The notes under the pieces were generated by a model, which saw nothing but the letters and a program-made list of their open reading frames with translations, was not told where the DNA came from and searched no databases. Shown here one piece after another: positions 1-9,629 of a stretch of DNA of 53,487 nt (positions are counted from its first letter, which is position 1; every line of letters begins with the position of its first letter). The stretch comes from an uncultured Phycisphaerales bacterium. Its GTDB lineage: Bacteria; Planctomycetota; Phycisphaerae; Phycisphaerales; UBA1924. The stretch is taken from positions 1 through 53,487 of the forward strand of contig CAIYWI010000156.1 of assembly GCA_903929885.1 (NCBI GenBank), given 5' to 3'. Made by a program: the position numbers and the translations under genes.

Positions 1-711
1 CGCCGCCGCATGCTCGATCTCGTGGGCGCGCTCAACGAACGCGAGATGGCGCGTTCGCTCGATCCCGAGGTGCGCTCGCGCATCGCCCAGTACGAGATGG
101 CCTATCGCATGCAGATGTCCGTCCCGGAACTGTCGGACTTCTCCGACGAGGATCAGGCCACGCTCGATCTCTACGGGCCCGACGTGACCAAGCCCGGGTC
201 GTTCGCCGCCAACTGCCTGCTCGCCCGGCGACTCGCCGAACGAGGGGTGCGCTTCATCCAGCTCTACATGCGCGGCTGGGACGCCCACAACAACCTTCCC
301 AAGGAGATCCGCCTCCAGGCCAATGCCGTCGACCAGCCGCAGGCCGCGCTCATCCTCGATCTCAAGCGTCGGGGCATGCTCGACGACACCCTCGTTCTCT
401 GCGCCGGCGAGTTCGGCCGCACCGTCTACAGCCAGGGCACGCTCTCCGAGACCAACTACGGACGCGACCACCACCCCCGCTGCTTCTCGATCTGGCTCGC
501 GGGCGGGGGCGTCAAGCCCGGCATCGCCTACGGACGCACCGACGACTTCTCGTACAACATCGTCGAGAACCCGGTCGACGTGCACGACCTGCACGCCACG
601 CTGCTGCACCTCCTGGGCATCGACCACACGCGACTGACGTACCGCCATCAGGGCCGCGACTTCCGCCTCACCGACATCGCCGGCAACGTCGTGCGCGACA
701 TCCTGGCCTGA
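1..711 (+). CDS. DUF1501 family protein, C-terminal part (cut by window edge)
   Basis: The reading frame is open to base 1, so the gene begins upstream and only its last 236 codons are here. The sequence fits the C-terminal half of DUF1501, a sulfatase/alkaline-phosphatase-fold family greatly expanded in Planctomycetota: 'GWDAHNN', 'LCAGEFGRT', '[18 protein letters not shown]' and a closing '[16 protein letters not shown]' segment. The DHH and GEFGRT motifs are probable metal-binding or active-site positions by analogy to the alkaline-phosphatase superfamily (inference). DUF1501 genes usually follow a DUF1549/DUF1553 (planctomycete cytochrome C-type) partner, which would lie outside the window. 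The ATG at base 10 is an internal methionine. Confidence 0.88.
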   Translation, partial: RRRMLDLVGALNEREMARSLDPEVRSRIAQYEMAYRMQMSVPELSDFSDEDQATLDLYGPDVTKPGSFAANCLLARRLAERGVRFIQLYMRGWDAHNNLPKEIRLQANAVDQPQAALILDLKRRGMLDDTLVLCAGEFGRTVYSQGTLSETNYGRDHHPRCFSIWLAGGGVKPGIAYGRTDDFSYNIVENPVDVHDLHATLLHLLGIDHTRLTYRHQGRDFRLTDIAGNVVRDILA

Positions 712-758
712 CCTCGCGGATCGGGTCGCCGCGATGCGGGTCGACCCGGCGCCGCCGC

Positions 759-3338
759 TCAGCAGTCGCCCGTCTGCCAGCGAACGATGAACGACTCGAC
801 ATCCCCGCCGTCGGTGCCGCCGTCCGCGTTCACGTCGGCGTCGCACGAGCCGGTGACCCACGAGAGGAAGAAGGCCTCGACATCGAGGCCGTCGATCCCG
901 CCGTCCTGGTTGAAGTCGCTCGGGCACGCGAGACAGGCGCAGGCGCTGAAGAGGGCTGCGTCGCTCTGCGCGGTGCCGCACGAGTCGGCGACAGCGCAGC
1001 GAATCTGGATTTCTCTCGCCACCGGTGCGCTGATGGTGAGCGTGGGCGTGTCGGCGCCGGCGAAGGTCGCCACGCCGGCCCTTTCGCCGTCGGCGAGGTC
1101 GCGCCACGTCGCGCCGTCGAGCAGTTGCCAGCGGTGCGCGATCGGCGCGGTGCCCGAGGCGGTCACGGAGAACTGCGTCGATCCGCCGACGCACCCCGCG
1201 GTCGAGACCGGCTGCGTCTCGATGGCCGGATCCTCGCCGATGAAGCTGAAGAGGGCCGCGTGCGCACTGATCGAGCCTGATGCCGTCGTGAAGTCGCCGC
1301 CGAGCGCGAGCGTGGTCGCGTCGGCCGCCGCCAGCGCGGTGACCGGCCCGTTGACCCCCTCGCCCAGCGATCGCCACGCCGTGCCGTCCCAGCGACCCAC
1401 GAAGCCCAGCGCGGTGGCGTCCGAGCCCGTGAAGGCGCCGCCCGCGACGATCTGCCCGCCCATGTCGCCCAGCACGGCGTAGACGCTGCCGTTGAGGCCC
1501 GCTCCGAGCGCACTCCACGCCACGCCGTTCCAGCGGGCCACGCCGCGAAGCGGCGGCCCGCTCGAGGTGGTGAACAGCCCCCCCGCCACCAATGAACCAT
1601 CCGCGGCGGTCGCCAGCGACGTCACCGAGGAATCAAGCCCCGCCCCCAGCCCGCTCCACGTCGCTCCGTCCCAACGCGCGATGTTGTCGACCGCGACGCC
1701 TCCGGCATCGCGGAAGCTCCCGCCGGCGACCAGGCTCCCGTCGGCGGCCATCTGCAAGGCGTTGATCACCGCGCCAAAGCCCGTGACGCCCGCGCCGACC
1801 GGGCTCCACGTCGCGCCGTTCCAACGCGCGATGTTCGAGGCGGCAACGCCGCCCGCCGCGCCGAACTGGCCGGCCGCCACGATGTCGCCTGACGGCATGA
1901 TGACCAACGCGTAGACCACGCCGTCGGTCCCCGTGCCCAGCGCGGTCCACGCCGTGCCGTTCCACCTCGCCACGTTGTTCGCCACCACGCCTCCCGCCGT
2001 GGCGAACGCGCCCCCGACCACGACGTCGCCCGCCGGCGTGACCGCGGCCGCATAGACCGTGCCCGACAGCCCCGAGCCGAGCGCCGAAAATCGGTTGCCG
2101 TCCCACTCGACCACGCCCCTCGCTTCGCCGTCGGGCGTGCTGGTGAAAAACCCGCCGAGAATGGCCCTGCCGTCCGGCCGACGCGCCAAGCAGGTCACCG
2201 GGCCGTTGAAGCCTCGGGCCGTGGATTCCCAGCGCGTGCCGTCCCACGAGGCGATGCGATTCGCGGACACGCCGCCCGCCATGCCGAAGTCGCCCCCGCA
2301 GTACAGTGTCGAATTCGCAGCCACGAGCAGTGACGATCCGTTGAAGTCGAGGCCGCCGCCAAGACCCGTCCATGCCGCGCCGGTCCAACGGGCGATGAAG
2401 GCCTGCGGCACGCCCCCGGCCGTGCCGAAGCTTCCCGTGGCCACCAAGGAACCGTCCGCCAGCGTGGCCAACGCGGCCACCGGCAGGTTCATGCCGCCGC
2501 CGAACCCCGACCACGCCGAGCCGTTCCACCGGGCCACGCGGCCGACCACCGTGCCGCCCGCCGAGGAAAACGCGCCGCCCGCCACCAGCGTGCCGCCGGG
2601 CAGGAGCGTCAAGGCGTTGACCGCGCCGCTCACGCCGGTGCCGAGGGCCGACCACGCCGAACCGTTCCACCGGGCGATCCGCGAGAGCGGCGTGGCGCCC
2701 GAGGCGGTGAACGCGCCGCCCGCGACCATCTCGCCCGTGGGCAGCGCCACGATCGCGTTGACGGCGTTGGAGAACCCCGCGCCCATGGACGTCCACGCCG
2801 CACCGTCCCAGCGGGCGATGGCGTTGACGGAGGTGATCCCCGACTGCGTGAAGAGGCCGCCCGCAATCGCCGCGCCCGCGCCGTCGAAGGCGATGGCGCG
2901 CACCGAGCCGTTGAAGCCGTCGCCCACCGGTTGCCACGCTCCGCCGCTCCATCGCGCGATCCGCGAGGCCGGCGTGGAACCGACGTGCGAGAACTCCCCG
3001 CCGACGAGCAGATCGCCCTGCGGCGAGACGGCCAACGCGAGCACCGTGCCGTCCGCGCCGCCACCGAGCGTTTCCCAGTGGCCCGCCGCGGGATCGAACA
3101 CGGCCAGATTGGCCGCCGCGAGGTCAGAGGCGACGGAAAACGCTCCGCCCACGACGATGACGGGCCCCCGCGGACCCTGACCGTCGGGATCCCACTCGAC
3201 CATCGCGCGAACGGTCCCGTCGACACCGGGCACGCCCGATCCCTCCAGCCACTGACCGCAGGTCTGCGCGAGCGAACCGCTCGCCACCAGGCACCAGGCC
3301 CCGAAGGCGGATGCGACGCGGATGATCGAACGCCTCAT
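759..3338 (-). CDS. Secreted repeat protein with Ig-like domain and GC-type dockerin
   Basis: Exported protein of 859 aa. The start is set at MRRSIIRVASAFGAWCLVAS, a clear signal peptide (…GSLAQ), preceded by GGGAGG seven bases upstream; the open frame continues upstream to 3533 but that part looks non-coding. After the signal peptide come about 13 tandem repeats of roughly 40 residues with the core pattern 'GG.F...G......IARWNG.AW..LG.G..G.V.AL', a probable beta-propeller or beta-solenoid. An Ig-like segment follows (from 'AIETQPVSTAGCVGG', with 'RWQLLDG' and cysteines). The C-terminus is a duplicated EF-hand-like dockerin (DFNQDGGIDGLDVEAF, DVNADGGTDGGDVESF) ending in GDC. It lies just downstream of another dockerin protein on the same strand. 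Function is unknown; a cell-surface or secreted role is inferred. Confidence 0.85.
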   Translation of the reverse strand: MRRSIIRVASAFGAWCLVASGSLAQTCGQWLEGSGVPGVDGTVRAMVEWDPDGQGPRGPVIVVGGAFSVASDLAAANLAVFDPAAGHWETLGGGADGTVLALAVSPQGDLLVGGEFSHVGSTPASRIARWSGGAWQPVGDGFNGSVRAIAFDGAGAAIAGGLFTQSGITSVNAIARWDGAAWTSMGAGFSNAVNAIVALPTGEMVAGGAFTASGATPLSRIARWNGSAWSALGTGVSGAVNALTLLPGGTLVAGGAFSSAGGTVVGRVARWNGSAWSGFGGGMNLPVAALATLADGSLVATGSFGTAGGVPQAFIARWTGAAWTGLGGGLDFNGSSLLVAANSTLYCGGDFGMAGGVSANRIASWDGTRWESTARGFNGPVTCLARRPDGRAILGGFFTSTPDGEARGVVEWDGNRFSALGSGLSGTVYAAAVTPAGDVVVGGAFATAGGVVANNVARWNGTAWTALGTGTDGVVYALVIMPSGDIVAAGQFGAAGGVAASNIARWNGATWSPVGAGVTGFGAVINALQMAADGSLVAGGSFRDAGGVAVDNIARWDGATWSGLGAGLDSSVTSLATAADGSLVAGGLFTTSSGPPLRGVARWNGVAWSALGAGLNGSVYAVLGDMGGQIVAGGAFTGSDATALGFVGRWDGTAWRSLGEGVNGPVTALAAADATTLALGGDFTTASGSISAHAALFSFIGEDPAIETQPVSTAGCVGGSTQFSVTASGTAPIAHRWQLLDGATWRDLADGERAGVATFAGADTPTLTISAPVAREIQIRCAVADSCGTAQSDAALFSACACLACPSDFNQDGGIDGLDVEAFFLSWVTGSCDADVNADGGTDGGDVESFIVRWQTGDC

Positions 3339-3411
3339 GCGGAATCCTCCCCGGTCTCTTGAACCCATCCCATGGCGGCCCGCCCCAGTTCGGCGACTGC
3401 GTCGCACCCGC

Positions 3412-4560
3412 TCAGCAGCCGCCTGCCTCCCACGACGTGAAGAACGCCTCGATGTCCTGCCCGTCGATGCCCCCGTCCCCGTTGACGTCGCCGCACGGCG
3501 CGCCCGCCTCCCAGGCGTCGAAGAAGGCCGCAACGTCGGAACCGTCGACGCCTCCGTCGCCGTTGAAGTCGGCGGGGCACGGCGAACAGGCGAGCGGATC
3601 GACCACGACGAATCTGAAGTAAATCACCTGGAACGGATGGCTCTTGCTGCCACTGATCGAGACGGGCGGCCCGCCGGCCGTGATCGTCAGGCCCATGGTG
3701 TCGAAGGGAAAGACCGGGCTGCTGCTCGCCGTGACGTTGGGAAACTCGAGCACGACCGCGGCTTGGTTCGCATCGTCGAAGGCCGCGGGCTGGTCGTTGA
3801 GCAGGTTGTCGTCGGTGAGGGCGGCGTAATAGACGCCCGGCGCGAACGTCCGCGTCAGGCCCGAGGCGTCGGGATCATCGTGACCGAAGTCCGGAATGGG
3901 ATTGAACTGGTCGTCGTAGATCCAAAAGTCGAGGTTCGCCGCGGGCGTCGAGTACGCCGTGATGGTGATGGAGCCGGCGGGATAGGGCTCGGACGCGTCG
4001 CTGCCGCCGCCGTGCGCGATGGGCTCGTAGGGAACGCAGTTGTACTCGAGGCTGTAGGGGCCCGTGGTGGTCGGGTTGCCCGTGACGCGGAGAAAGAACC
4101 GTGCCGAGGGCCCGGTGCCGTACCAGATGTTGCGGACGGGCCCGGTCTCTCCCTGCTGGGCGAGCGCGTCGGTGCCGGGATTGATGACGCCGCCGGTCTG
4201 GGTGAGGCCCCGCATCGAGGTTTCGACGCCGGCGGAATTCGAGGGCGACTCGAAGTAGTAGCAATAGAGCCCGGAGGGATCCTCGGCGGTGAGCACGCGG
4301 AAGTAGTCGGCGCTGGAAAGACCGGTGCCCACGCCGCTGCCCGTGGAGGCGCCGGTGATGCTGTCGCCACGCTCGGGGTCGGGCCGGGCTCGCATGCCCT
4401 CGCCGCCGCTGTCGACGAGGTTGGCCTGCTGCCTGGTGTCGTTGGGCTCGGTCTCGCGGTTGGCGACCTGGCCGTGGGCGACGCCCGCCGCCGCGAACAC
4501 CGCCAAGGCGGACCACCACGGCGAAGGCGCTGGATTGACGTTCGTTGACAGTCGAGTCAT
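3412..4560 (-). CDS. Secreted protein with GC-type dockerin
   Basis: Exported protein of 382 aa. The N-terminus has a hydrophobic segment ending 'VFAAAGVAHGQ', a probable signal peptide, followed by 'ETEPNDTRQQANLV', the typical opening of bacterial pre-peptidase-like beta domains. The middle (about 60-320) is beta-rich and unassigned ('ADYFRVLTAEDPSGLYCYYF', 'FFLRVTGNPTTTGPYSLEYNC'). Residues about 330-382 are a duplicated Ca-binding dockerin (DFNGDGGVDGSDVAAF, DVNGDGGIDGQDIEAF) ending GGC. No catalytic motif was recognised. The stop lies 73 bases before the next minus-strand dockerin gene, so the two may share a transcript. No good Shine-Dalgarno or -10 element is visible immediately upstream of the ATG. 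Confidence 0.8.
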   Translation of the reverse strand: MTRLSTNVNPAPSPWWSALAVFAAAGVAHGQVANRETEPNDTRQQANLVDSGGEGMRARPDPERGDSITGASTGSGVGTGLSSADYFRVLTAEDPSGLYCYYFESPSNSAGVETSMRGLTQTGGVINPGTDALAQQGETGPVRNIWYGTGPSARFFLRVTGNPTTTGPYSLEYNCVPYEPIAHGGGSDASEPYPAGSITITAYSTPAANLDFWIYDDQFNPIPDFGHDDPDASGLTRTFAPGVYYAALTDDNLLNDQPAAFDDANQAAVVLEFPNVTASSSPVFPFDTMGLTITAGGPPVSISGSKSHPFQVIYFRFVVVDPLACSPCPADFNGDGGVDGSDVAAFFDAWEAGAPCGDVNGDGGIDGQDIEAFFTSWEAGGC

Positions 4561-4806
4561 GGAGAGTCCGCGGCGGTCGAACCTCGAGGCGGCCAGATCA
4601 TGCCACTTCGCGTGGCCACCCGCCCATCTTGCACCCGTGGCACGAATGATTCAACCGCTCCACGGCGAAGATACCCCCGATCGGACCGCTCCGCAAGGGA
4701 CTCGGACCCGACTTCGGGCTCCGGGCCGGTGTTTTCGGACCATGACGCGACGGAGGGGTACCCTTTCGGACCTCCACCACCGCATCCGGATCGCGTCGCG
4801 AGATCC

Positions 4807-7119
4807 ATGAGCCACACGCCGTCGCAAGCACCGACGAAGGACCCTTCGGCCGCGCCATCGGGCGAGCAACCGGGGTGTTCGCCGCCCCGCGGCCTGCGGA
4901 TCGGACGCGACGCCGCGATCGAACTGCAGGCTCCGGTCGCCCGCGGCGGGATGGGCGAGGTGTGGGCGGCATGGTTGCACGACCCTCGCGCCCCCCGGCG
5001 CATCGCAGTGAAAGTGCCCGCCGCCCGGACCGCGCCGGCTGCGACGCTCCTGGCCCGCGAGGCCGAACTGCTCGATCGCGTTCGCGACCTCGAAAGCGTG
5101 CCCACGATGCTCGAGCACGGCGTCGTCCGTGTCGAGGGCGTCGATCTTCCGTTCATCGCGATGGAGTGGATCGATGGCGCGCGCCCGCTCGACGAGGCCG
5201 CTCGCGGGATGCCGCTCGATCAGGTCATCGCCCTCTTCGTCAAGGCCTGCGCCACCGTCGAGGTGCTGCACAAGCGTGCCGTCGTGCACGCCGACCTCAA
5301 GCCGGGCAACATCCTCGTCGATGCGCGGGGCTCGCCTTGGGTCACGGACCTGGGCCTGGCGTTCTCGACGCGTCCGGGCGAGCGTCGCCACGCGGGCGAG
5401 GAGATCGGCTCGCTGCGGGGCACGTGGGCATGCATGGCTCCCGAACAGCGACGCGAGGGGTGCGACCCGCACGAGTTCACGGCCGCCGTCGACGTCTACG
5501 CGCTGGGAGTCACGCTCTTTCGGCTCGTCTTCGGTCGTTGGCCGCGAGCCGACGAGGGCGATGGCGCCGCGCCGATCCCGATCCCTCGGAGGATCGAAGG
5601 ACGGGTGCTGCCCGAGCGACTGCGTCGGTGCCTGCGACGCGCGCTGGACCCCGTCGCTTCGGCGCGTCACCCCGACGCCGGCGCGTTGGCGCGAGAACTC
5701 ACGCCTTTGGCGAGCGGCGCGAGTGCTCGCGACCTGCGTTCGACGGCCGTCGCGACCATCGCCGCCTCGGCGGTCGCCCTGGTGGTCGGGGCCACGGCCT
5801 TGTCGGGCGAGTGGGCCTATGCGGGGTGGTACCGGGTCATCGCGCCGCTCGCACCGATGCCCTCGCTCCGCGATGTCGTCGTGGTGGGCATGCGGAGCAC
5901 GACGGACGACTCGGGAACCGAAACGCTCGAGGCGATCGACCGCGAGATCATCGCGGCGCACACGGGGCTCGACCTCGCCCGCACCGATCGCGCCTTCATC
6001 GCCGCCGTCGTCGACCGGTTGCGAGACCTCGACGCGCGCGTGGTGATGCTCGATTACTTCTTCCCCCACCCCGGCGACGCGACCGACACGCGAGCCCTGG
6101 TCGAGGCCGTCGAACGATTCCGCGGGCCCGACGACGCGCCCCGGGGCTGGATCTGCTTCGGCATGAGCGACTGGCGCGAGGTCAGGGGCGTCCCGCTGGT
6201 CGAGCCCGGGCTCGCTCGCATCGCCTCGCATGCCCGGTCGATCAAGGCGAGTCTCTCGCCGGACCTGGGCAACCTCGGCGTCGAGGCCGGATTCGTGGGC
6301 GAGGACGGGGCGTCGATGGCCGCGGCGTCAGTCATGGCCGCCGCGGCGCTCTCCGATCCGGCATCGTCGCTTCGTCCCGACATCACGCTGCGACCCTGGT
6401 CGAACCGCGCCGATCTCGTGCTCCGACACGATCGACGCGACGCACCCGGCGCCAGCAGGCCGCCGCTCACCCTTCGCACGCGAGCCGATCGCGTGGCCGA
6501 TCTGGCCGACACCCCCGATCGTCGCGTCGAACTCGAGGCGCTGCGCGACGATGACACCATCCTGCGGCTCGAACTGCCCGGCATCCCCGCCGCGGCCCTC
6601 CTCGACCGCGCCCGTCTCGATGCAGGATCGCTCTGGACCCTCGACCGACAACAGCTGATTCGGCAACTCGCCGACCGGGTGGTCGTCGTCGGCGATCTCG
6701 TGACGCCCGGCCCCGGACACGGCCACGCATCCAGTCCGGCCCTCGACCTCTGGCGCATCGACGGTCACGACCGCCTCTTGTGGGGCGTCGAACTGCAAGC
6801 CGCCGCCGTGCAAGGCGCACGCGACGCGATGGTCGCACGCTCCGGCTTCATCGTCGAGGGCGACAACCCCGTCGCGCTGATCGGCATGCCGCTCGCGGCC
6901 ATCGCGGGCGTGACGCTCTCGCGTCGGCTCGTGCGTCGTCGCGGCGACCGCGCCCCGGCGGTCGCGGGAGGGTGGTGCGTGGCGGCGATGGGACTCTCGT
7001 GCGCCGCGGCGGCGACCGCCTACGGCGCCTCGCTCTGGCTCTGGAACCCCTTCGTGCTCCCTGTCGCCTTCGCCTCGGGCGCAAGCGCGGGCCTGCTGAC
7101 CCCGTGGATGCGACCTTGA
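4807..7119 (+). CDS. Membrane Ser/Thr protein kinase with CHASE2 sensor domain
   Basis: 770 aa from MSHTPSQAPT; the open frame extends upstream, but that stretch is low-quality. Eukaryote-like kinase domain at about 30-300: glycine loop GGMGEVW (48-53), ATP lysine in AVKVP (69), catalytic loop HADLKPGN (161-168), metal site DLG (181-183) in place of DFG, and APEQ (211-214). A membrane segment (about 312-332) is followed by a CHASE2-type extracytoplasmic domain (about 345-640; 'DVVVVGMRS', 'LDARVVMLDYFF', 'DRVVVVGD', 'GVELQAAAVQ'). Two or more membrane segments lie near the C-terminus. By family knowledge CHASE2 senses an unidentified signal outside the membrane. A TACCCT hexamer at 4759-4764 could be the -10 with a short leader. 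The next gene follows after 7 bases. Confidence 0.85.
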   Translation: MSHTPSQAPTKDPSAAPSGEQPGCSPPRGLRIGRDAAIELQAPVARGGMGEVWAAWLHDPRAPRRIAVKVPAARTAPAATLLAREAELLDRVRDLESVPTMLEHGVVRVEGVDLPFIAMEWIDGARPLDEAARGMPLDQVIALFVKACATVEVLHKRAVVHADLKPGNILVDARGSPWVTDLGLAFSTRPGERRHAGEEIGSLRGTWACMAPEQRREGCDPHEFTAAVDVYALGVTLFRLVFGRWPRADEGDGAAPIPIPRRIEGRVLPERLRRCLRRALDPVASARHPDAGALARELTPLASGASARDLRSTAVATIAASAVALVVGATALSGEWAYAGWYRVIAPLAPMPSLRDVVVVGMRSTTDDSGTETLEAIDREIIAAHTGLDLARTDRAFIAAVVDRLRDLDARVVMLDYFFPHPGDATDTRALVEAVERFRGPDDAPRGWICFGMSDWREVRGVPLVEPGLARIASHARSIKASLSPDLGNLGVEAGFVGEDGASMAAASVMAAAALSDPASSLRPDITLRPWSNRADLVLRHDRRDAPGASRPPLTLRTRADRVADLADTPDRRVELEALRDDDTILRLELPGIPAAALLDRARLDAGSLWTLDRQQLIRQLADRVVVVGDLVTPGPGHGHASSPALDLWRIDGHDRLLWGVELQAAAVQGARDAMVARSGFIVEGDNPVALIGMPLAAIAGVTLSRRLVRRRGDRAPAVAGGWCVAAMGLSCAAAATAYGASLWLWNPFVLPVAFASGASAGLLTPWMRP

Positions 7120-7126
7120 CCGTTCG

Positions 7127-7885
7127 ATGACGCCCCCTCCGGAACGACCCGCGATGACATCCTCGCCCGACGACCAGATCCGCCCTCCCCAGCCCGCCCC
7201 CGTCACTGTCGCCGACCGTGAGGTGAAGCCCCCGCTCGGCGGCAAGCCCGTCGATCAACTCCTCGCCTCCGGCGCCTTTCGCGCTCGACTGCCGGGCGAT
7301 CTGGCCAAGGTCACGGAGCTTCGCCTGCGGCTCGACGCCAAGGTGAGCGTGAACGAGGAAGCAGCCGGATCCAAGGGACTGGCCTACGACTTCCACGCCG
7401 GCCCGCACTCCACCCTCCGCGAGAGCATCGTGGCGATCGATCGCTGCCGCCTGTCGCTCGGCCCCGACCTCCTCGATCAAGGCGCCTGCGTCGAGACCGG
7501 ATGGGCGGGCGTCATCCGCTCCCTTGGGGGCATGCCCCCGATCCGCACCATTCGAATCTCGCCCGGTCGCCCGAAACTCCGTGCGGCCTCGTCGTCGCTC
7601 GGCACCGACCCGTACGCCATCCTGCACCTCCTCCAGGACGGCGTCACGCCAACCAGCGGCATCGAGTACCTGATGCTCAAGTCGCTCGCCGCCCCGGTGA
7701 AGCTCGACTTGCTCCTCCTGGACGCCAAAGGCACGACGCTGTCGACCTTCACGCTCAGGTCGGGCTCGCCCCTGCGACTGGATCGCTCGAAGAACACGCT
7801 TGAACCCGCGCCGCCGACGCCCGAGCCATGGGCGCTCGACGCGATGCGTCGTGCGTGCGAGCAGGCCCCGTCCTTGTGCACCTGA
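7127..7885 (+). CDS. Hypothetical protein following the CHASE2 kinase
   Basis: 252 aa, starting 7 bases after the kinase stop, so probably co-transcribed with it. Not recognised. No signal peptide or membrane segment is obvious. The N-terminal 40 residues are proline-rich and probably disordered. The body alternates short hydrophobic and charged stretches ('LAKVTELRLRLDAKVSV', 'APVKLDLLLLDAKGTTL'), which suggests a small beta-rich fold. An alternative start, MTSSPDDQ, lies 27 bases downstream. A role linked to the kinase, as substrate or regulator, is only a positional guess. Confidence 0.6.
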   Translation: MTPPPERPAMTSSPDDQIRPPQPAPVTVADREVKPPLGGKPVDQLLASGAFRARLPGDLAKVTELRLRLDAKVSVNEEAAGSKGLAYDFHAGPHSTLRESIVAIDRCRLSLGPDLLDQGACVETGWAGVIRSLGGMPPIRTIRISPGRPKLRAASSSLGTDPYAILHLLQDGVTPTSGIEYLMLKSLAAPVKLDLLLLDAKGTTLSTFTLRSGSPLRLDRSKNTLEPAPPTPEPWALDAMRRACEQAPSLCT

Positions 7886-7989
7886 GTCGCGACGATGGCG
7901 CCTTGGTCGGTTCGGCGAGACCGGAACCGGTCGGGTGCAGCGGGCCCGCGCGCGATGACATCCACGCCCCCTCGCCGCCGAGCCGACGC

Positions 7990-9567
7990 TCAGCGCCTGC
8001 GCTTCTTGAACTTGTCCTTGGGGCTGGACATCGCGGTCGTGCCCTTCGAGAGCATCGAGGGCATGCCCTTGAGCCCCGGGATGGCCGCGCCCATGCCGCC
8101 CTGTCGCGAGAGCTGTCGCACGGCTTCGGCGCGATCGCCGCCGAAGCCCGACATCGTGCGCGAGAGCTTGTTGATCATGTCGAACTGCTTGACGAGCTGG
8201 CTGATCTCCTCGACCTTGCGGCCCGAACCCTTGGCGATGCGCTTGCGACGGCTGTTGTCGAGGATGGAGGGCTTGGCCCTTTCGGCCTTGGTCATGGAGC
8301 TGATGATCGCCTGCACGCCGTCGAGCTGCTTGTCGTCGATGTGGGTGTCCTTGAGCATCGAGCCGACGCCCGGCAAGAGGCCCAGCAACTGCTTGAGCGG
8401 TCCCATGCGGCGCAGCGTCTTGAGCTGGCCCAGGAAGTCGTCCATGTCCATCTCGCCCTTGGCGAGCTTTTCCTCCATCTTCCTCGCGTCTTCGGCCGAG
8501 ACTTCCTGCTGGGCCTTCTCGACCAGCGCGACCACGTCGCCCATGCCCAGGATGCGACCCGCCACGCGCGTGGGGTGGAACTCCTCCATCGCGTCGAGCT
8601 TCTCGCCCGTGCCCACGAACTTGATGGGCGCGCCCGTGACGTGCTTGACGGAGATCGCCGCGCCGCCGCGGGTGTCGCTGTCGTACTTGGTGAGGATGAT
8701 GCCGTCGACCTCGAGCCGCTCGTGGAAGGCCTTGGCCGAGTTGACCGCGTCCTGGCCCGTCATCGCGTCGACGACCAGGAAGATGTGGTGCGGCATCACC
8801 GCGTGCTTCACCTGCTTGAGCTCGCCCATCAACGCGTCGTTGACGTGCAGACGACCCGCCGTGTCGAGAATGAGCACGTCGACGCCGGTGCGCCGCGCCA
8901 CCTCGAGCGCATGGCGGCAGACCTGCACCGCCACGCCCACGGCCTTGCCGTACTCGGCCGTCTTGTCCTTCTCGGCGTAGAACGACACCGCCGCGCCGCC
9001 GGGCATGTCGGTCTTGACCTGACCGGCGATGGTCTCGAGCTGCTCGACCGCCGCCGGACGCTGGAGGTCGGCCGCCGCCAGCATGACGCTCCGTCCGCGC
9101 TTCTTGAGGAACGAGGCGAGCTTGCCGCAGGTCGTCGTCTTGCCCGAGCCCTGCAGGCCGCACATCATGACCACCGTCGGCCCCGGACTGACCCGCATGA
9201 TGAGGTCGCCATCGGTGGCCGCGCCCGGCACGGGAAGCCTGGGCATCAGGCCCGCCAGGGGCCCCAGATCGGCCTGATCATCCGCCGCGGGCTGCTCCAC
9301 CTGGCCGCCGAGGAACTCGACGAGCCGCTTGTGGACGATGCCGACCATCTCCTCGCCCGGTCGCAGCGACTTGGTGACGTCGCGTCCGAGCGCGTCCTTG
9401 AGGACCGCGTCGCAGAAGGAGTCGACCACCTCGACGTGCACGTCGGCGTCGAGCAGGGCCGCCCGCACGTCGCCCATCGCGTCGGCGACGTTCTTCTCGC
9501 TGATGGAGGCCTGGCCGGAGAGCTTGCGGTAAAGACCCTGGAAGGTGTCGGTGAGCCTTTCGAACAT
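7990..9567 (-). CDS. ffh: Signal recognition particle protein Ffh
   Basis: 525 aa GTPase of the signal recognition particle. With 4.5S RNA it brings ribosomes making membrane or exported proteins to FtsY. N domain begins MFERLTDTFQGLYRKLSG. The G domain has GLQGSGKTTTCGKLA (P-loop), DTAGR and TKYDSDTRGGAA (usually TKxDGDARGGAA). The methionine-rich M domain includes 'MGPLKQLLGLLPGVGSML' and 'NSRRKRIAKGSG', and the protein ends in a basic 'KKRRR' tail. The open frame runs far upstream in the opposite direction to ddl codons and is spurious. The ATG at 9567 is fixed by homology and by TACCCT ending 6 bases before it; there is no Shine-Dalgarno, so a leaderless message is likely. Confidence 0.97.
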   Translation of the reverse strand: MFERLTDTFQGLYRKLSGQASISEKNVADAMGDVRAALLDADVHVEVVDSFCDAVLKDALGRDVTKSLRPGEEMVGIVHKRLVEFLGGQVEQPAADDQADLGPLAGLMPRLPVPGAATDGDLIMRVSPGPTVVMMCGLQGSGKTTTCGKLASFLKKRGRSVMLAAADLQRPAAVEQLETIAGQVKTDMPGGAAVSFYAEKDKTAEYGKAVGVAVQVCRHALEVARRTGVDVLILDTAGRLHVNDALMGELKQVKHAVMPHHIFLVVDAMTGQDAVNSAKAFHERLEVDGIILTKYDSDTRGGAAISVKHVTGAPIKFVGTGEKLDAMEEFHPTRVAGRILGMGDVVALVEKAQQEVSAEDARKMEEKLAKGEMDMDDFLGQLKTLRRMGPLKQLLGLLPGVGSMLKDTHIDDKQLDGVQAIISSMTKAERAKPSILDNSRRKRIAKGSGRKVEEISQLVKQFDMINKLSRTMSGFGGDRAEAVRQLSRQGGMGAAIPGLKGMPSMLSKGTTAMSSPKDKFKKRRR

Positions 9568-9573
9568 GCCCGG

Positions 9574-9579
9574 AGGGTA
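9574..9579 (-). promoter_or_regulatory. -10-like TACCCT for ffh
   Basis: TACCCT on the minus strand, ending 6 bases before the ffh ATG. No Shine-Dalgarno separates them, so transcription would start at or next to the start codon. Confidence 0.6.
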
Positions 9580-9629
9580 GGTCGCGTTCGCGCGAACACC
9601 GCCCCGCCGACCGACGTGCGGGCGAGGGT

